The notes beneath the pieces were generated by a model. It ran no database searches. It was not told the origin of the DNA and saw nothing but the letters and a program-made list of their open reading frames with translations. From Suillus spraguei (lineage: Eukaryota; Basidiomycota; Agaricomycetes; Boletales; Suillaceae): 64,000 nucleotides of DNA. Numbering within the stretch: position 1 is the stretch's first letter; each line of letters opens with the position of its first letter. The translations under genes and the position numbers were made by a program. The stretch lies in NCBI GenBank assembly GCA_016800925.1, contig JABCPU010000140.1, positions 62,001-126,000 of the forward strand, in the 5' to 3' direction. Positions 1-11,515 of this stretch are shown in pieces.

Positions 1-454
1 GAAGAGCATCGTCGTATCCCCTTCCCATATATTCATGATCACTTCTGACCTGCATTCTTTGTCCCGACCTTCGATATTTTCTTGATCTATCCTGTTATCT
101 TCATTACGCGTTACCATCTAGTAGTATCCACGTTCCCCGCCTATATGCTATGCATGCGTTGTCGATTAGACCTGCAAATCAAAAGTACCGGTTTCTACCT
201 TGTGATCTTGTCCATGTGAATGTGATTTAGGCTATGTGAACTAAACTTGTCATTTAACCACCACGAGCCCATCAGTCAGGCTGAACTTTTCCTTTCACTT
301 GAAGCTTGAAAGCTTGACTACACACTCACGCAAGACCAACGCTTTGTCTTGAAGGCTCTGCTGACTCGCCATTACACGATCATCTCCTTCAGGACACTCT
401 ACGTCCGTCGACCTTAGGCACGAGGCTCGTGCTCGCAAGCTCCTGACAGTTGAC
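1..454. other. Upstream region of the GDA1 gene
   Basis: No gene is recognisable here. A short open frame on the minus strand (295-486) overlaps the GDA1 start codon region and has no recognisable motif, so I treat it as chance. The stretch presumably holds the promoter and 5' UTR of the phosphatase gene that starts at 455; I see no clear TATA box. Confidence 0.5.
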
Positions 455-2256
455 ATGATTTTCACGTCAAGAAGTTCGAGCAGCAACTACGAGCGTCTAG
501 AGGGCGGCTTTGGTCCAGGTCGTACAACTAGGATGCTAGCATGGAAGAAGTTTGCAATTGGTGCTGCAGTGCTCACTTCCGTAGTCTGGTTTTTTGGACC
601 GAGATCGAGCATAGATTTGATACCTGGTGCGTATTGCGATAGTTGTCGTCAAGGAGTACATTTACATATCATGAAACAAAGACCCACCATTACCTGGCAT
701 GGACGACGCTTATCCCCCAGGAGTACATATACCCACGACGACCACTCATTCGGATCCCTCAGAGGATGAAATCGACATTCACAAGACTTCTGCTGCCTCG
801 CCACCCTCCCAAACCTCCTTCCCTACCTCCCCCGAAACAGACCCAGATCCCCTCAAAACTGTATACTGTACTTCTCCACATTCTCCTACCGTCCTCTTGT
901 GCAGTATGCCCTCATGATTGATGCCGGTTCCACTGGCTCACGCATCCACATCTACAAATTCCATAACTGTGGACCCTCGCCAACCTTTGAGTATGAGGTG
1001 TTCCGCATGATTCAACCAGGGCTCTCTTCGTATGCGGGACTCCCAACTGCGGCGGCAGAGAGTCTTTACCCTCTCCTCGACGAAGCCATGAACGTGGTGC
1101 CAGAATCCCTGCGCAGTTGTACGCCTGTCGCTGTTAAAGCCACCGCTGGGCTTCGACTTCTCGGGACCAGCCAAAGCGATGATATCCTCAAAGCCGTACA
1201 TGATCGCATCCATTCCAAATACCCCTTTGTGTTCCCCGATAAGGATGCTGTGGTTATCATGGATGGAAAGGACGAGGGCGTTTATGCGTGGATCACTGCG
1301 AACTATCTTCTTGATACCATCAGAGCTGATTCACCCGTGGACACGCCGCCCTATGCTGTGCTCGATTTGGGTGGAGGGTCCACACAGATCGTGTTCGAGC
1401 CCGAGTTTGGCGATGAGAAAGGCGATGAAGGTCTCAAGGAGGGCGAGCACAAGTATGAGCTTGAGTTTGGTGGGGCTAAGCGAGTGCTATACCAGCACTC
1501 GTATCTTGGATATGGCCTCAAGAGTGCTCGGGAGAGCGTGCATCGCGTCGTCCAATTTATGGATTCTTTGAGGTCCAGCAAGAATAGTGCTAATGATCGG
1601 AAAAGAATGATTCACAACCCTTGCTTGGCTCAAGGGACGGTGAAAGAGGTAAATCTTCCTGCGGGGGATGGTAATACTGTGACAGTGACCATGACGGGGT
1701 CGGATATTGGCAATTTTGAAGCCTGCAATCGTGTCTTGGAGCTTGTCATGGCAAAGGATGAGTAAGTCCTTTTGTTTTCTATCGATATCTCTCGTGTTTG
1801 TTGATCGCTCGCAATAGCGTTTGTGAACTCAAACCCTGCTCGTTCAATGGTGTTTACCAGCCATCACTTCTGGACGCCTTTCCTAACGGAAAAATTCTCC
1901 TTCTCTCGTATTTCTTCGATCGGGCCACTCCATTGCTCTTAGCAGACTCATCACCAGATCATCCCCAGCCCCCCATGTCGATCTCAACATTCGCCACGCT
2001 TGCTAAACGGGTCTGCGCAGGACCTACTAGCTGGGAACAGTATTGGGGTGAATACCCTGAAGTTATGGAGGAACTAAAGGGTCGACCAGAATGGTGCCTT
2101 GATCTCAGTTTCCAGCACGCCTTGCTGGTCCTTGGCTACGAGTTTGGTGATGATCGGGATGTGCAGCTTGGGAAGCGTATTGAAGGCACGGAGCTCGGTT
2201 GGTGTCTTGGTGCCACGATAGCGATGGTGGGGGGGAATCTACGTTGTCGGGTGTAG
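455..2256 (+). CDS. GDA1: Golgi guanosine/uridine diphosphatase (GDA1/CD39 family)
   Basis: Hydrolyses GDP/UDP left after glycosyl transfer in the Golgi lumen, so that nucleotide-sugar antiport can continue (family knowledge). Exon 1 (455-626) gives a short cytosolic tail and one membrane anchor (FAIGAAVLTSVVWFFG), a type II topology. Intron 1 is 627-681. Exon 2 starts at 682 and encodes an acidic, Ser/Pro-rich stem. The apyrase regions follow: IDAGSTGSR (917-943), KATAGLRLLG (from 1136), DGKDEGVYAW (near 1262) and LDLGGGSTQI (near 1363). The last intron is 1762-1817; exon 4 (1818-2256) ends in GTELGWCLGATIAMVGG. Between exon 2 and the catalytic domain the frame changes near 890. Either one base is missing inside the conserved PLVQYALMIDAG stretch, or a 44-bp intron (861-904) removes it; the first looks likelier. 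Expected length is about 550-563 residues, normal for the family. Confidence 0.93.
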
Positions 2257-2915
2257 TACCCAACAAGGACAGTCAGTAAAACCCATATTACCAAGTAGAC
2301 GTAGCGCAACGAGCTTTTATTATGCGTGTGGCGCGCCTCATGTTGCAGCTCTGCTACTGAAACACGTTTGATTATTTCTTTGGTCCAGGTTTTACTTGTT
2401 ATGTCTACTCTAATCTCATCTAGTCTCATGTGCGCAGACCCACCTCCAGGCAAGTACTAGTAATTGTGGAGTAGCTCGTACCTACCTCTAGAATTAATGC
2501 GGCGTAACATACCTGATAGACTAATAGTACGTTTGGATGCGAGCCTGTCAATGTTGTGAGTACTACTCTTGATTGATTTATCGATGAGCTGGTAGCGATC
2601 GACTTGTTGGAACGATTTCTAAGATCTTGGGTAAGGCCGCGCGCGGAATTCGCCTCACGGTTGCGTTACTAGCTTTCGCTTGTGTGCAGTGCACTAGTAT
2701 TGACGAATAAGTTATCAAACCTTTAGCCACATTACTTAGTCGCCTACATGGTCGTCACCGTGGCCCGTTACGCCGATTTGTGCTTTGAGTTATTTGTTTA
2801 CCCATGTACATGTACTGAGAAATTGATCAAATTGAGCAAACTCAGTGCGTGAGGCAAAGCAAAGGTATGTACTACGAGTCATCCGTAGACGTGCTGTGTG
2901 TATTTACGTGACGTG
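2257..2915. repeat. GDA1 3' flank, member of a dispersed intergenic repeat
   Basis: No gene is seen. From the GDA1 stop codon to about 2790 the sequence is similar to 5068-5560 and 39973-40480. Shared strings include CACGTTTGATTATTTC and CTACTGAAACACGTTTG. The copy at 39973 even keeps the last codons and stop of GDA1 (GGGGAAATCTACGTTG), so this locus is the likely source and the others are derived. Confidence 0.7.
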
Positions 2916-3020
2916 TGACCAGAAAAAGCACGCGGACTGCAGTCTGCCGTTCAACTGCCGCTCCTTAAGGCCTTATCAATGAGGGAGCCAACAAACCGGC
3001 CAGCAACAGCCTCATTGGAA
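2916..3020 (+). promoter_or_regulatory. Shared MFS upstream module, copy before MFS-1
   Basis: Contains TGACCAGAAAAAGCA (2916-2930), then CCTTATCAATGAG (2971-2983) and CAGCAACAGCCTCATTGGAA (3001-3020), followed by TTTATGTATAATG about 45 bp before the start codon. The same ordered elements precede most other copies. Conservation is seen directly; a promoter role is inferred. Confidence 0.6.
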
Positions 3021-3075
3021 TGAGTTTATGTATAATGTGCCATATCCTCTATCCGAGTCGTTCCCTCGTACAACC

Positions 3076-4875
3076 ATGATTATGCACCAGGATGATGAGG
3101 AGATTCCTCTTCTGCAACAGCCGGAGCGACTCGTGGCTAAGACGCCTCTTCCCTGGGATCAGTTCTGGATCATATTGCTTTTGCAGTTTTCAGACTACCT
3201 TGCTATCGATACCCTTGCCCCGTTCACACCCCAAGTGAGTGTTTTTTCTACTTGGAGTTGAGGATCGCCACAACTAGAATTCTATCAAGCTGATTAGAGA
3301 CATTGGCGTGACCCATGGGGACGAAACTCGAGTTGGATACTATGTTGGCATACTGGTGAGCATTCCTTCATAATTCAACTTCCTGCGTTCTATATTGACA
3401 ATATCCCTAGCGATCATCGTCCTATGTCGCTCAAACATTGACGATTCTCTATTGGTGTCAGCTGTCAGATTGCATTGGGAGGAAGCCATTGATCTTGATG
3501 GCTTTATTCGCGATAGCTAGTACTATGTTGTCGTTTGGGCTGTCAAGATCGTTTCTCGGTCTGCTGGTCAGGTTCGTGTGCCACAATCATAATCGTCATG
3601 ACTATTCTTTACTCACTTGGGTATATTAACCAGCCGGATTATCTGCGGCGCATTCGATGCGCACAATGGTCTTATTAAAAACTTGTTGATGGATATCACT
3701 GACGCAACGAATTTGCCTAAGGCATATGCATACCTGCAAATTTCATTTATGTTATCGGCCATAATAGGGTAGGTGTATTTAGTACGTATAGTTGCTATTG
3801 GCGTATGATTGACAATATCCTAGGCCGATTGCTGGTGGATCGCTCTCCCAGCCCACAGACAGATTTCCTGAAACATTTGGGCATTCGGAGCTCCTGAAAA
3901 CCTACCCGTACCTCTTGTCGTGTGCTGTTCCAGTTGTATGTGCTTCTATTGCTTTGCTAGTCACATATTTCTGTCTCAAAGAGGTGAGCCTGATCTTCGA
4001 ATGTGATTTCTGGATGATACTGAGGGCGGGAACAAGAGTGTTTCTACTCGGACACCCCTTTTGGATCTGATAAATTTTCTCCACAGTCATATGTGAAACC
4101 TTCCACGACACCGGGAAATACTCCGGCCAGTTATGGGGGAGCAAGTCCTGAAGAACTCTCACCGAAGCCACTTCCGCTGCGTGCTGTGCTGACTCCAAAG
4201 GTTCTAACCATACAGCGAGTAATGGCGCCTTGATTCTCTTTGATGTAGCACTCTTCGTAATCCTACCTACTTTTTATGCAACGCCGATTGAACTTGGCGG
4301 TCTTTCATTAGATCCTCCCCGCATTGGTGCTATTTTTGCAGCATCAGCTTTCGTCTGTTACACATTCCAAATACTTTTCTACGCTCGCTTGCACGATCAT
4401 CTCGGGCATATATCATTCTTATGACTGGTCTTGGCTCCAGCATTCCTATTGTAATTTCATTCCCGGTTATCAATGCTTTGGCTCGAGCTCATGGAATTGG
4501 TTGGGCGGTGTGGTTGGCCATTTCCATCCAACATTTGCTGATGGTTGTCTTGGACATGTCCTTTGGTATGTCATCCCAACATTTCCTGCAATCTGCTTGA
4601 CTGAGACAAGGGACCATTAAGCTTCCGTGACATTGTATATCAGAGCCTCTGCCCCCAATCGGGCCTCGATGGGAGCAACCAATGGAGTCATCCAATTGGT
4701 TGGTGGAGGAGCAAAGATTATTGCCGCAGCATGCGGAGGTGCTGTCTTTTCTTATTCAATGCAGAACGGTCGCGATCCGTGGTTGGCATACTACTTCTTT
4801 ATGACAATCGGACTTCTCGCGATAGGTGCTTCTTTGTTCCTTCCTCGGGATCCTTGTTTATGGGAAGAGGTATAA
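3076..4875 (+). pseudogene. MFS-1: YCR023C/ZIFL-like MFS transporter, frame-broken
   Basis: A 12-TM major facilitator copy, predicted as a plasma- or vacuolar-membrane proton-coupled exporter; substrate unknown. Exons: 3076-3234, 3290-3355, 3411-3571, 3634-3768, 3824-3983, 4037-4565, 4622-4875. Recognisable parts are the acidic N-tail plus KTPLPWDQFW, then LIRDIGVTHGDE, motif A as LSDCIGRKP between TM2 and TM3, the central SQPTDRFPETFG stretch, ARLHDH in the second half, and ASAPNRASMGATNG near TM11. Exon 6 carries three deletions against its paralogs: about 7 bp near 4070, 1 bp near 4211 and 1 bp near 4407. Together they restore the frame, but the first one runs into a stop within a few codons. 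The start was chosen by conservation of ACAACCATGATT; an in-frame upstream ATG at 3028 is less likely. Probably a pseudogene. Confidence 0.85.
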
Positions 4876-6340
4876 CTATCAGCGGTACGCCTGGTATCTG
4901 TTCTCCAACGTTGTCCTGTGTTCACTCTGTTTGTATGGTAGTAGAGATGATAATTAAGCTTCGTGCATGGCGACCATCTATTCGATTCTTGCAGCATTTG
5001 TCGACTCTGGTACTCGTAACTGGGGACAGCGCGAACCCGGGTGTCAAAAATCCAATAGAGACATCATATCACCAAGTACACGTAGCGCAAGGAACTTTTA
5101 TTACGCGTGCGGCGCGCCTCATGTTGCAGCTCTGCTACTGAAACACGTTTGATTATTTCATTGGTCCAGGTTTTACAGTTTGTTACGTCTACTCTAGTCT
5201 CGCCTGCGCAGGCTGAGGTTTAGCCACGACCCACAGGAACAAGTACTCGTGGGAGTAGATGAGGTACTATGCCTAGTAGTTTACGGGGCAGGATGCGTAA
5301 TAGGAGGTAGGTTTTACGTCCCATCAAAGAGCCATGCGTTCCTGTGGACTGTCACTGTACTCCTTATCGACGAGCTGGCAGCAGCCGCGATCGGCATGGT
5401 GGAACAACTTCTTATCTTGAATGAAGCCGAATCCGAGTTGCGTTAGCTTTCCCTTGTGCGCAGTACGTAGTAGCTGCTAGTAATACGTAGACCATCATAT
5501 ACTGGCCAAATTTGTTTGTCACTCACCGAGGTACGGGCGCAGTACTACTATGGTCCATTACTCGTGCTTCGAATTCCCTAGAATTCTTTTTTAATCATGT
5601 ACATACAGAGCGGTAGAATGCTTTGTTGTGATGGAGTCGGAGAAGAACAGCCAGCTGATGGAGTTTGCATCCCGCCGGCACAACGGCGACTCATTGGTAC
5701 GGAAGAGGACTCACAGACCTAAACAACCAAGTACGTATTACAGAGTTGAGTTTTTTCAAGTCTTGCAGCATTTGTCAATTCTAGTGCTGACAGCGTAATG
5801 AAACAGGGGTATCAGGGCTTCCATACTTTGGAAGCGTATCCATTCGAAGTTGGTCCACGATAACACCTCTAATCCCGGATACTCGTCTCGAACACAAACA
5901 AATTCACATCACCGTACAATTGCTCAATCCTTCTTGCAGTCCATATATTGAGCAAATCGCACGACGCAAATTCAACGCGATGTCGGAGAACTGCCAATTG
6001 GGTGCAGGTGCCAATGCCATTATGAACGTTATGTACAGGCTCAGGTTTACTACGTGCCTGGCCGGAGTTATCCGTAGTAGACCCAACAGGACTTTGCCAT
6101 CATCGCGCGACGCGCCTCATGCTGTATTGCCAGCATCGTAACTGATGTAAGTCCTCAGGTCGTTTGACGACGTCGTTTTCGACCTTTTTATAATGTCTGC
6201 CGTATTTGATCTAACCCCGCATGGATAAACACCTTAAGATCGTGAGGGTTAGCCTAAGGCTAGCCTGAGATCGTCTAGACAGTGCAAGGCCCCAAGGTGC
6301 CCCAAACAGGCAGCTGAGGTGCCTGTATTTTACGTCTGAC
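4876..6340. repeat. Intergenic repeats between MFS-1 and MFS-2
   Basis: No convincing gene. 4938-5030 is the shared MFS 3' flank (GAGATGATAATTAAGCTT, then GATTCTTGCAGCATTTGT). 5068-5560 is a copy of the GDA1 3' flank. 5760-6130 is an intergenic block found again near 8430, 10840, 16800, 39058 and 40630 (TTGAGCAAATCGCA, CCTGGCCGGAGTTATCCGTAG). 6228-6270 holds CCTTAAGATCGTGAGG with TTAGCCTAAGG, a motif about 250 bp upstream of several MFS genes. Confidence 0.6.
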
Positions 6341-6437
6341 TGACCAGGTTCTGTACCGCCGTTCAACCGCCGTCATAGACTCGTACTCCTTATCAATGAG
6401 CGAGCCAATAAACCGGCTAGCAACAGCCTCATTGGAA
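6341..6437 (+). promoter_or_regulatory. Shared MFS upstream module, copy before MFS-2
   Basis: The first element is shortened to TGACCAGGTTCT, having lost the AGAAAAAGC core. The second (CTCCTTATCAATGAGC, from 6387) and third (CAACAGCCTCATTGGAA) are intact, and TTTATGTATAAG follows. Confidence 0.55.
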
Positions 6438-6494
6438 TGATGAGTTTATGTATAAGAGCTCCATTCTCTATCCGAGTTGTTCCTTCGCACAACC

Positions 6495-8299
6495 ATGATT
6501 GTACGTCAGGATGATGAGGAGATTCCTCTTCTGCAACAACCAGAGCAACCGGTGGCTAAGACACCTCTTCCCTGGGATCAGTTCTGGATCATACTGCTCT
6601 TGCAGTTTTCAGATTACCTTGTTTTTGAGACCCTTGCCCCCTTCACCCCCCAAGTGAGCGTTTTTTATGCTTGGAGTTGAAGATGACCACAGCTGGAATT
6701 TCATCAAGCTGATCAGAGACATTGGCATCACCCACGGAGATGAAACTCAGGTTGGATATTATGTTGGCATCCTGGTGAGCATTTCTTCATCTTTCAGCTT
6801 ACTCTGTTCCATCCTGACGACATCCCGAGCGATCATCGTCATGTGTCACTCAAACATTGACCATTCTCTATTGGAGCCAGCTGTCGGATCGCATTGGAAG
6901 GAAGCCTTTGATCCTGATGGCTTTATTTGCGATAGCTAGTACGATGTTGTCGTTTGGGCTGTCAAGGACGTTTCTTGGTCTGCTGGTCAGGTTCGGTGCC
7001 ACAGACATGATCGTCATGACTATTTTTTACTCACTTGGGTATATTAACCAGCCGGATTATCTGCGGTGCATTCGATGCGCACAATGGTCTAATTAAAAAC
7101 TCGTTGATGGATATCACTGACGCAACGAATTTGCCGAAGGCATATGCATACATGCAAATTTCATTTATGTTGGCGTCCATAATAGGGTAGGGGTATCCAG
7201 TGTGTATACTTGCTGTTGACGCATGATTGACGATATCCTAGGCCAATTGCTGGTGGATCGCTCTCCCAACCCGCAGACAGATTTCCTGATATATTTGGGC
7301 GTTCGGAGCTCCTGAAAACCTACCCGTACCTCTTGTCGTGCGCTGTTCCAGTTATATGCGCCTCCGTTGCTTGGCTAGTTACGTATTTCTGTTTCAAGGA
7401 GGTGAGCCTGATTTTTAAAAGTGATTTCTGGATCGCACTGAGCGGGGTAACAAGACCATTTCTACTCAGGCACCCCTTTTGGGCCTGATAAAGGAATGGT
7501 TCTCGCCACAGGCATATACAAAGCCTTCCACGACATCGAGCAATGCTCTCGCCAGTTATGGGGGAGCCAACTCTGAAGAAATTCAGCAACGCCGCTTCCG
7601 CTGCGTGCTGTGCTGACTCGAAAGGTCTTGACTGTTGCAGCAAGTAATGGCGCCTTAGTTCTCTTTGATGTCGGCCTATACTCAATCCTACCTATTTTCT
7701 ACGCGACACCAATTGAACTCGGTGGTCTTTCATTGGATCCTCCCCGCATTGGCGCTATCTTTGCAACATCAGCTTTTCTCTGTAACATATTCCAAATTCT
7801 TTTCTTCGCTCACCTGCACGATTATTTCGGTGCATATGTCATTCTTATGACCGGTCTTTGCTCCGGCATCCCTATTGTGGTTTTATTACCGGTTATCAAT
7901 GCTTTGGCTCGAGCCCATGGAATGGGTTGGGCGGTGTGGTTGGCCATTTCCCTTCAACTTGTGTTAATAGTTTTCTTGGACATGTGTTTCGGTATGTCAA
8001 CATTTCACTTCTTGTAGCTGCCTGACTGAAATGAGCGACCATTAGCTTCCATGGTATCGTTTATTAGGGCCTCTGCTCCCAATCGCGCCTCAATTGGAGC
8101 AACCAATGGAGTCATCCAATTGGTTGCTGGAGGAGCAATGACTGTTGGCCCAGTATGTGGAGCTGCTGTCTTTTCCTATTCGATGCAAGACGCTCGCGAT
8201 GCATGGTTGGTGTACTACTTCTTTATGGCAATGGTATTTATCGCGATAGGTATTTCTTTGTTCCTTCCTCGCGATCCTCGTCTATGGGAAGAGGTATAA
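6495..8299 (+). pseudogene. MFS-2: YCR023C/ZIFL-like MFS transporter, one frameshift
   Basis: Full-length paralog. Exons: 6495-6653, 6709-6774, 6830-6990, 7052-7186, 7242-7401, 7455-7995, 8046-8299 (the last two boundaries approximate). Motif A reads LSDRIGRKPL; the central loop has SQPADRFPDIFG; exon 6 has LGGLSLDPPRIGAI and AHLHDYFG. One base is missing near 7583 (codons for EEISPTP in sister genes), so frame 0 ends at a stop soon after, while frame 2 is open to FLDMCFG. No alternative acceptor in the stretch repairs it. All other exons and splice sites are sound, so either this is a young pseudogene or the indel is an assembly error. It is closest to MFS-3 in exon 6 (GLYSILPIFYATP, LCSGIPIVVLLP). 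Confidence 0.85.
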
Positions 8300-8764
8300 T
8301 TATCAACGACATACTTTGTATATTTGTCCGGCGTCCATTTTGAATTGTATTGATGTAACGTATGCTGGTAGAGATGATAATTAGGCTTCGTGTAAGGTAA
8401 CCATCCTATTATATTCTTGCATTATTTGTTAATTCTAGTGCTCGTAATTACTGACAATGTGATGGAAGAGGGGTATCAGGCTTCCATACTTTGGAAGTGT
8501 ATCGGATCGAAGTTAGTCCATGATACTTAGCACTGTCAAAGAGATTCATGTCACCGTGCAAATGTTTTCCGCTGCTCTCGAGACTTTTTGGACCACTGAC
8601 CCATGCCTTGAATAAATCGCACGACGCAAAGCAAGATTAACTCAACGCATTGTCGGAGAGCTGCCAATTGGGTGTAAGTGCCATTACGAACGTTATGTAC
8701 GTTGTCAGACCTCAGGTGTACTATGTGCCTGGTCGGAGTTATCCGTCGACGCAACCCGCCTCAT
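8300..8764. repeat. Shared intergenic block between MFS-2 and MFS-3
   Basis: 8362-8465 is the common MFS 3' flank (GCTGGTAGAGATGATAATTA, then TTCTAGTGCTCGTAATTACTG). 8480-8760 is the intergenic block with AGGCTTCCATACTTTGGAAG and GTCGGAGAGCTGCCAATTGG, also seen in the other intergenic gaps. No gene. Confidence 0.6.
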
Positions 8765-8856
8765 GCCAGTGGACCGCCGTTCAACTGCCGTTATATTCCT
8801 TATCAATGAGCGAGCCAATAAACCGGGCAGCAACAGCTTCATTGGAATAAGTTTAT
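8765..8856 (+). promoter_or_regulatory. Shared MFS upstream module, copy before MFS-3
   Basis: TTCCTTATCAATGAGC at about 8797, then CAGCAACAGCTTCATTGGAA and TTTATGTATAAG. The CCAGAAAAAGCAGG element is missing, which shortens this gap. Confidence 0.55.
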
Positions 8857-8901
8857 GTATAAGAGCCCCATTCTCTATCTGAGTTGTTCCGCCGTACAAC
8901 C

Positions 8902-10713
8902 ATGGTTGTGCGTCAGCATGATGATGATGATAATGATGAGGAGATTCAACTTCTGCAACAGCCAGACCGAATAGTGGCCAAGACACCTCTTCCCTGGGAT
9001 CAATTCCTGATCATATTGCTCTTACAGTTTTCAGACCAACTTGTTGTTGAACCCTTGCCCCGTTTGCCCCCCAAGTGAGCGTTTTTATGTTTGGAGTTGA
9101 AGATGGCCACAGCTGGAATTTATCAAGCTGATCAGAGACATTGGCGTCACCCACGGAGACGAAACTCAGGTTGGATACTATGTTGGCATCCTGGTGAGCA
9201 TTTCATCATCTTTCAGCTTACTCTGTTCCATCCTGACAACATCCCGAGCGATCATCGTCTTGTGTCACTCAAACGTTGACCATTCTCTATTGGAGTCAGC
9301 TTTCAGATCGCATTGGGAGGAAACCCTTGATCCTGATGGCTTTATTCGCGATAGCTAGTACGACGTTGTCATTTGGGCTGTCAAGATCGTTTCTCGGTCT
9401 GCTGGTTAGGTTCATAAGCATAATCGTCATGACTATCCTTTACTCCCTACTCACTTGGGTATCTTGATCAGCCGGGTTATCTGTGGTGCATTCGATGCAC
9501 AAAATGGTCTCGTCAAAAACTCGTTGATGGATATCACTGACGCAACGAATTTGCCGAGGGCTTATTCATACCTACAAATTTCATTTATGTTGTCAGCCAT
9601 AGTAGGGTAAGGGTATTCAGTATGTATACTCGCTCTTGCCATTTGAATGATAATATCCTAGACCAATTGCTGGTGGATTGCTCTCCAAACCCGCGGACAG
9701 ATTTCCTGAAATCTTTGGGCATTCGGAGCTTCTGCAAACCTACCCGTACCTCCTGTCGTGCGCTGTTCCAGTTATATGTGCCTCTATTGCTTTGCAAGTT
9801 ACGTATTTCTGTTTCAAGGAGGTGAGCCTGATCTTCAAAAGTGACTTCTGTATCGCACTGAGTGGGGTAACAAGACAGTTTCTACTCGGGCATCCCTTTT
9901 GGACCTGGTAAAGCAATGGTTCTCGTCACAGACATATGCAAAGTCTTCCACAACATCGAGCAATGCCCTGGCCAGTTATGGGGAAGCCAACTCTGAAGAG
10001 ATATCACCAACGCCGCTTCCGCTGCGTGCCGTGCTGACTCGAAAGGTCCTGACTGTTGCAGCGAGTAATGGCGCCTTAGTTCTCTTTGATGTCGGCCTGT
10101 ACTCGATCCTACCTATTTTCTACGCGACACCAGTTGAACTCGGTGGTCTTTCATTGGATCCTCCCCGCATTGGCGCTATCTTTGCAACATCAGCTTTCCG
10201 TAAGATATTCCAAATTCTTTTCTTCGCTCACTTGCACGATCGTTTCGGTGCATATGCCATTCTTACGACCGGTCTTTGCTCCGGCATCCCTATTGTGGTT
10301 TTATTACCGGTTATCAATGCTTTGGCTCGAGCCCATGGAATGGGTTGGGCAGTGTGGTTGGCCATTTCCCTTCAATTCGTGCTGATGCTTTTCTTGGACA
10401 TGTGTTTCGGTTACGTCAACATTTCTTGCAGCCGCTTGACTGAGACGAGTGATTATTAGCTTCCATGGCATCGTTTATTAATGTCTCCGCTCCTAATCGC
10501 GCCTCGATTGGAGCAACCAATGGAGTCATCCAGTTGGTTGTCGGAGGAGCAATGATTGTTAGCCCAGCATGTGGAGCTGCTGTCTTTTCTTATTCAATGC
10601 ATGACACTCGCGATGCGTGGTTGGTATACTACTTCTTTATTGCAATGGCATTTCTTGCGATAGGTACTTCTTTGTTCCTTCCTCGGGATCCTCGTCTATG
10701 GGAAGAGGTATAA
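8902..10713 (+). pseudogene. MFS-3: YCR023C/ZIFL-like MFS transporter, exon 1 frameshift
   Basis: Full-length paralog. Exons: 8902-9074, 9128-9193, 9249-9409, 9472-9606, 9662-9821, 9875-10409, 10460-10713. The N-tail has a five-codon GAT-rich expansion giving a longer run of Asp. One base is missing near 9050 (GTTGAACCC where sisters have GAGACCC), so exon 1 goes out of frame before its donor. A three-base in-frame loss lies in exon 6 (SAFRKIFQIL). The intron 6 donor has become GTTACG instead of GTATGT, which should weaken splicing. Motif A is LSDRIGRKPL. Probably non-functional, unless translation starts downstream. Confidence 0.83.
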
Positions 10714-11355
10714 CCAACAGCGACAGGCCTGGTATTTTTTTTCCAGTTTCAAGCAGTGTCCATTCTGTTTGTATTGATGTAATGTATGCTGGTAGAGATA
10801 ATAATCAAGCTTCATGTGAGGCGACCATTCTATTCGATTCTTGCAGCATTTTTAAATTCTAGTGCTCGTAATTGTGGACAGCGTGGACGCGGATGTGGCT
10901 TCCGCGATAGTATCATCAATCCCGGACACCTGACGTTAGTGGAACTGTCGAACACAACAAAATCCCATTACCGTGCAATTTTTTTCCACAGCTCGATATT
11001 TCATGTATGCATGTGAGGATGAATTTGATCACAAATGACTGACCCATTTCTTGAGCAAATTGCATGAAGCAACAGGACTTTCATCACATGCATATGGCAC
11101 GCTTTAGTGTAGTAGTCTAGTGACCGCTGGGTGGCGTAACTGACGTAAGTCCTCAGATCTGCTTAGCTTAAGTTACATGGGCATTGGGCACACCTTAAGA
11201 TTGTGACGGTCAGCCTAAGGTCAGCCTGAGATCCTCCAGGCGACAGTGCAAAATACTATTCCCGCAGGCGGCTAGCCATGACTGCATGCATAATACTACG
11301 AGGTAGCCGCTTTTATGTTCGCGTGTGACGCTTTTTTCATTCCCGGGCCTGTCAC
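10714..11355. repeat. Shared intergenic block between MFS-3 and MFS-4
   Basis: 10786-10880 is the MFS 3' flank repeat. 10880-11150 is a diverged copy of the intergenic block. 11190-11240 has CACCTTAAGATTGTGACGG and CAGCCTAAGGTCAGCCTGAG, the motif seen upstream of MFS-2, MFS-6, MFS-7 and MFS-13. No gene is recognised. Confidence 0.6.
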
Positions 11356-11464
11356 TGACCAGAAAAAGCAGGTTCTCATGGACTGCCGTTCAAAGCCGTT
11401 CGACTACCGTACTCCTTATCAATGAGCTAGCCAACTAGCCGGTCAGCAACCACCTCATTGGAAC
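11356..11464 (+). promoter_or_regulatory. Shared MFS upstream module, copy before MFS-4
   Basis: Complete form: TGACCAGAAAAAGCAGGTTC at 11356, ACTCCTTATCAATGAGC at 11411 and CAGCAACCACCTCATTGGAA ending at 11462, about 52 bp before the ATG. Confidence 0.65.
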
Positions 11465-11515
11465 GAGTTCATGTAATGACTGTATCCTCCATCCGAGTCG
11501 TCCCCTCCTACAACC

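Noticed and set aside
861..904. Calling the 44-bp GT..AG stretch in GDA1 a certain intron
   Set aside because: It would delete residues that look conserved (PLVQYALM context), so I kept it only as an alternative to a one-base loss.
3028..3075. Upstream in-frame ATG of MFS-1 adding 16 residues
   Set aside because: The stretch overlaps the possible TATA region and is not conserved in sister copies; the ATG at 3076 in ACAACCATGATT is.
7402..7454. Alternative intron 5 acceptors in MFS-2 to repair its frame
   Set aside because: Acceptor AG at 7442 keeps the same frame and AG at 7469 runs into a stop, so splicing cannot explain the shift at 7583.
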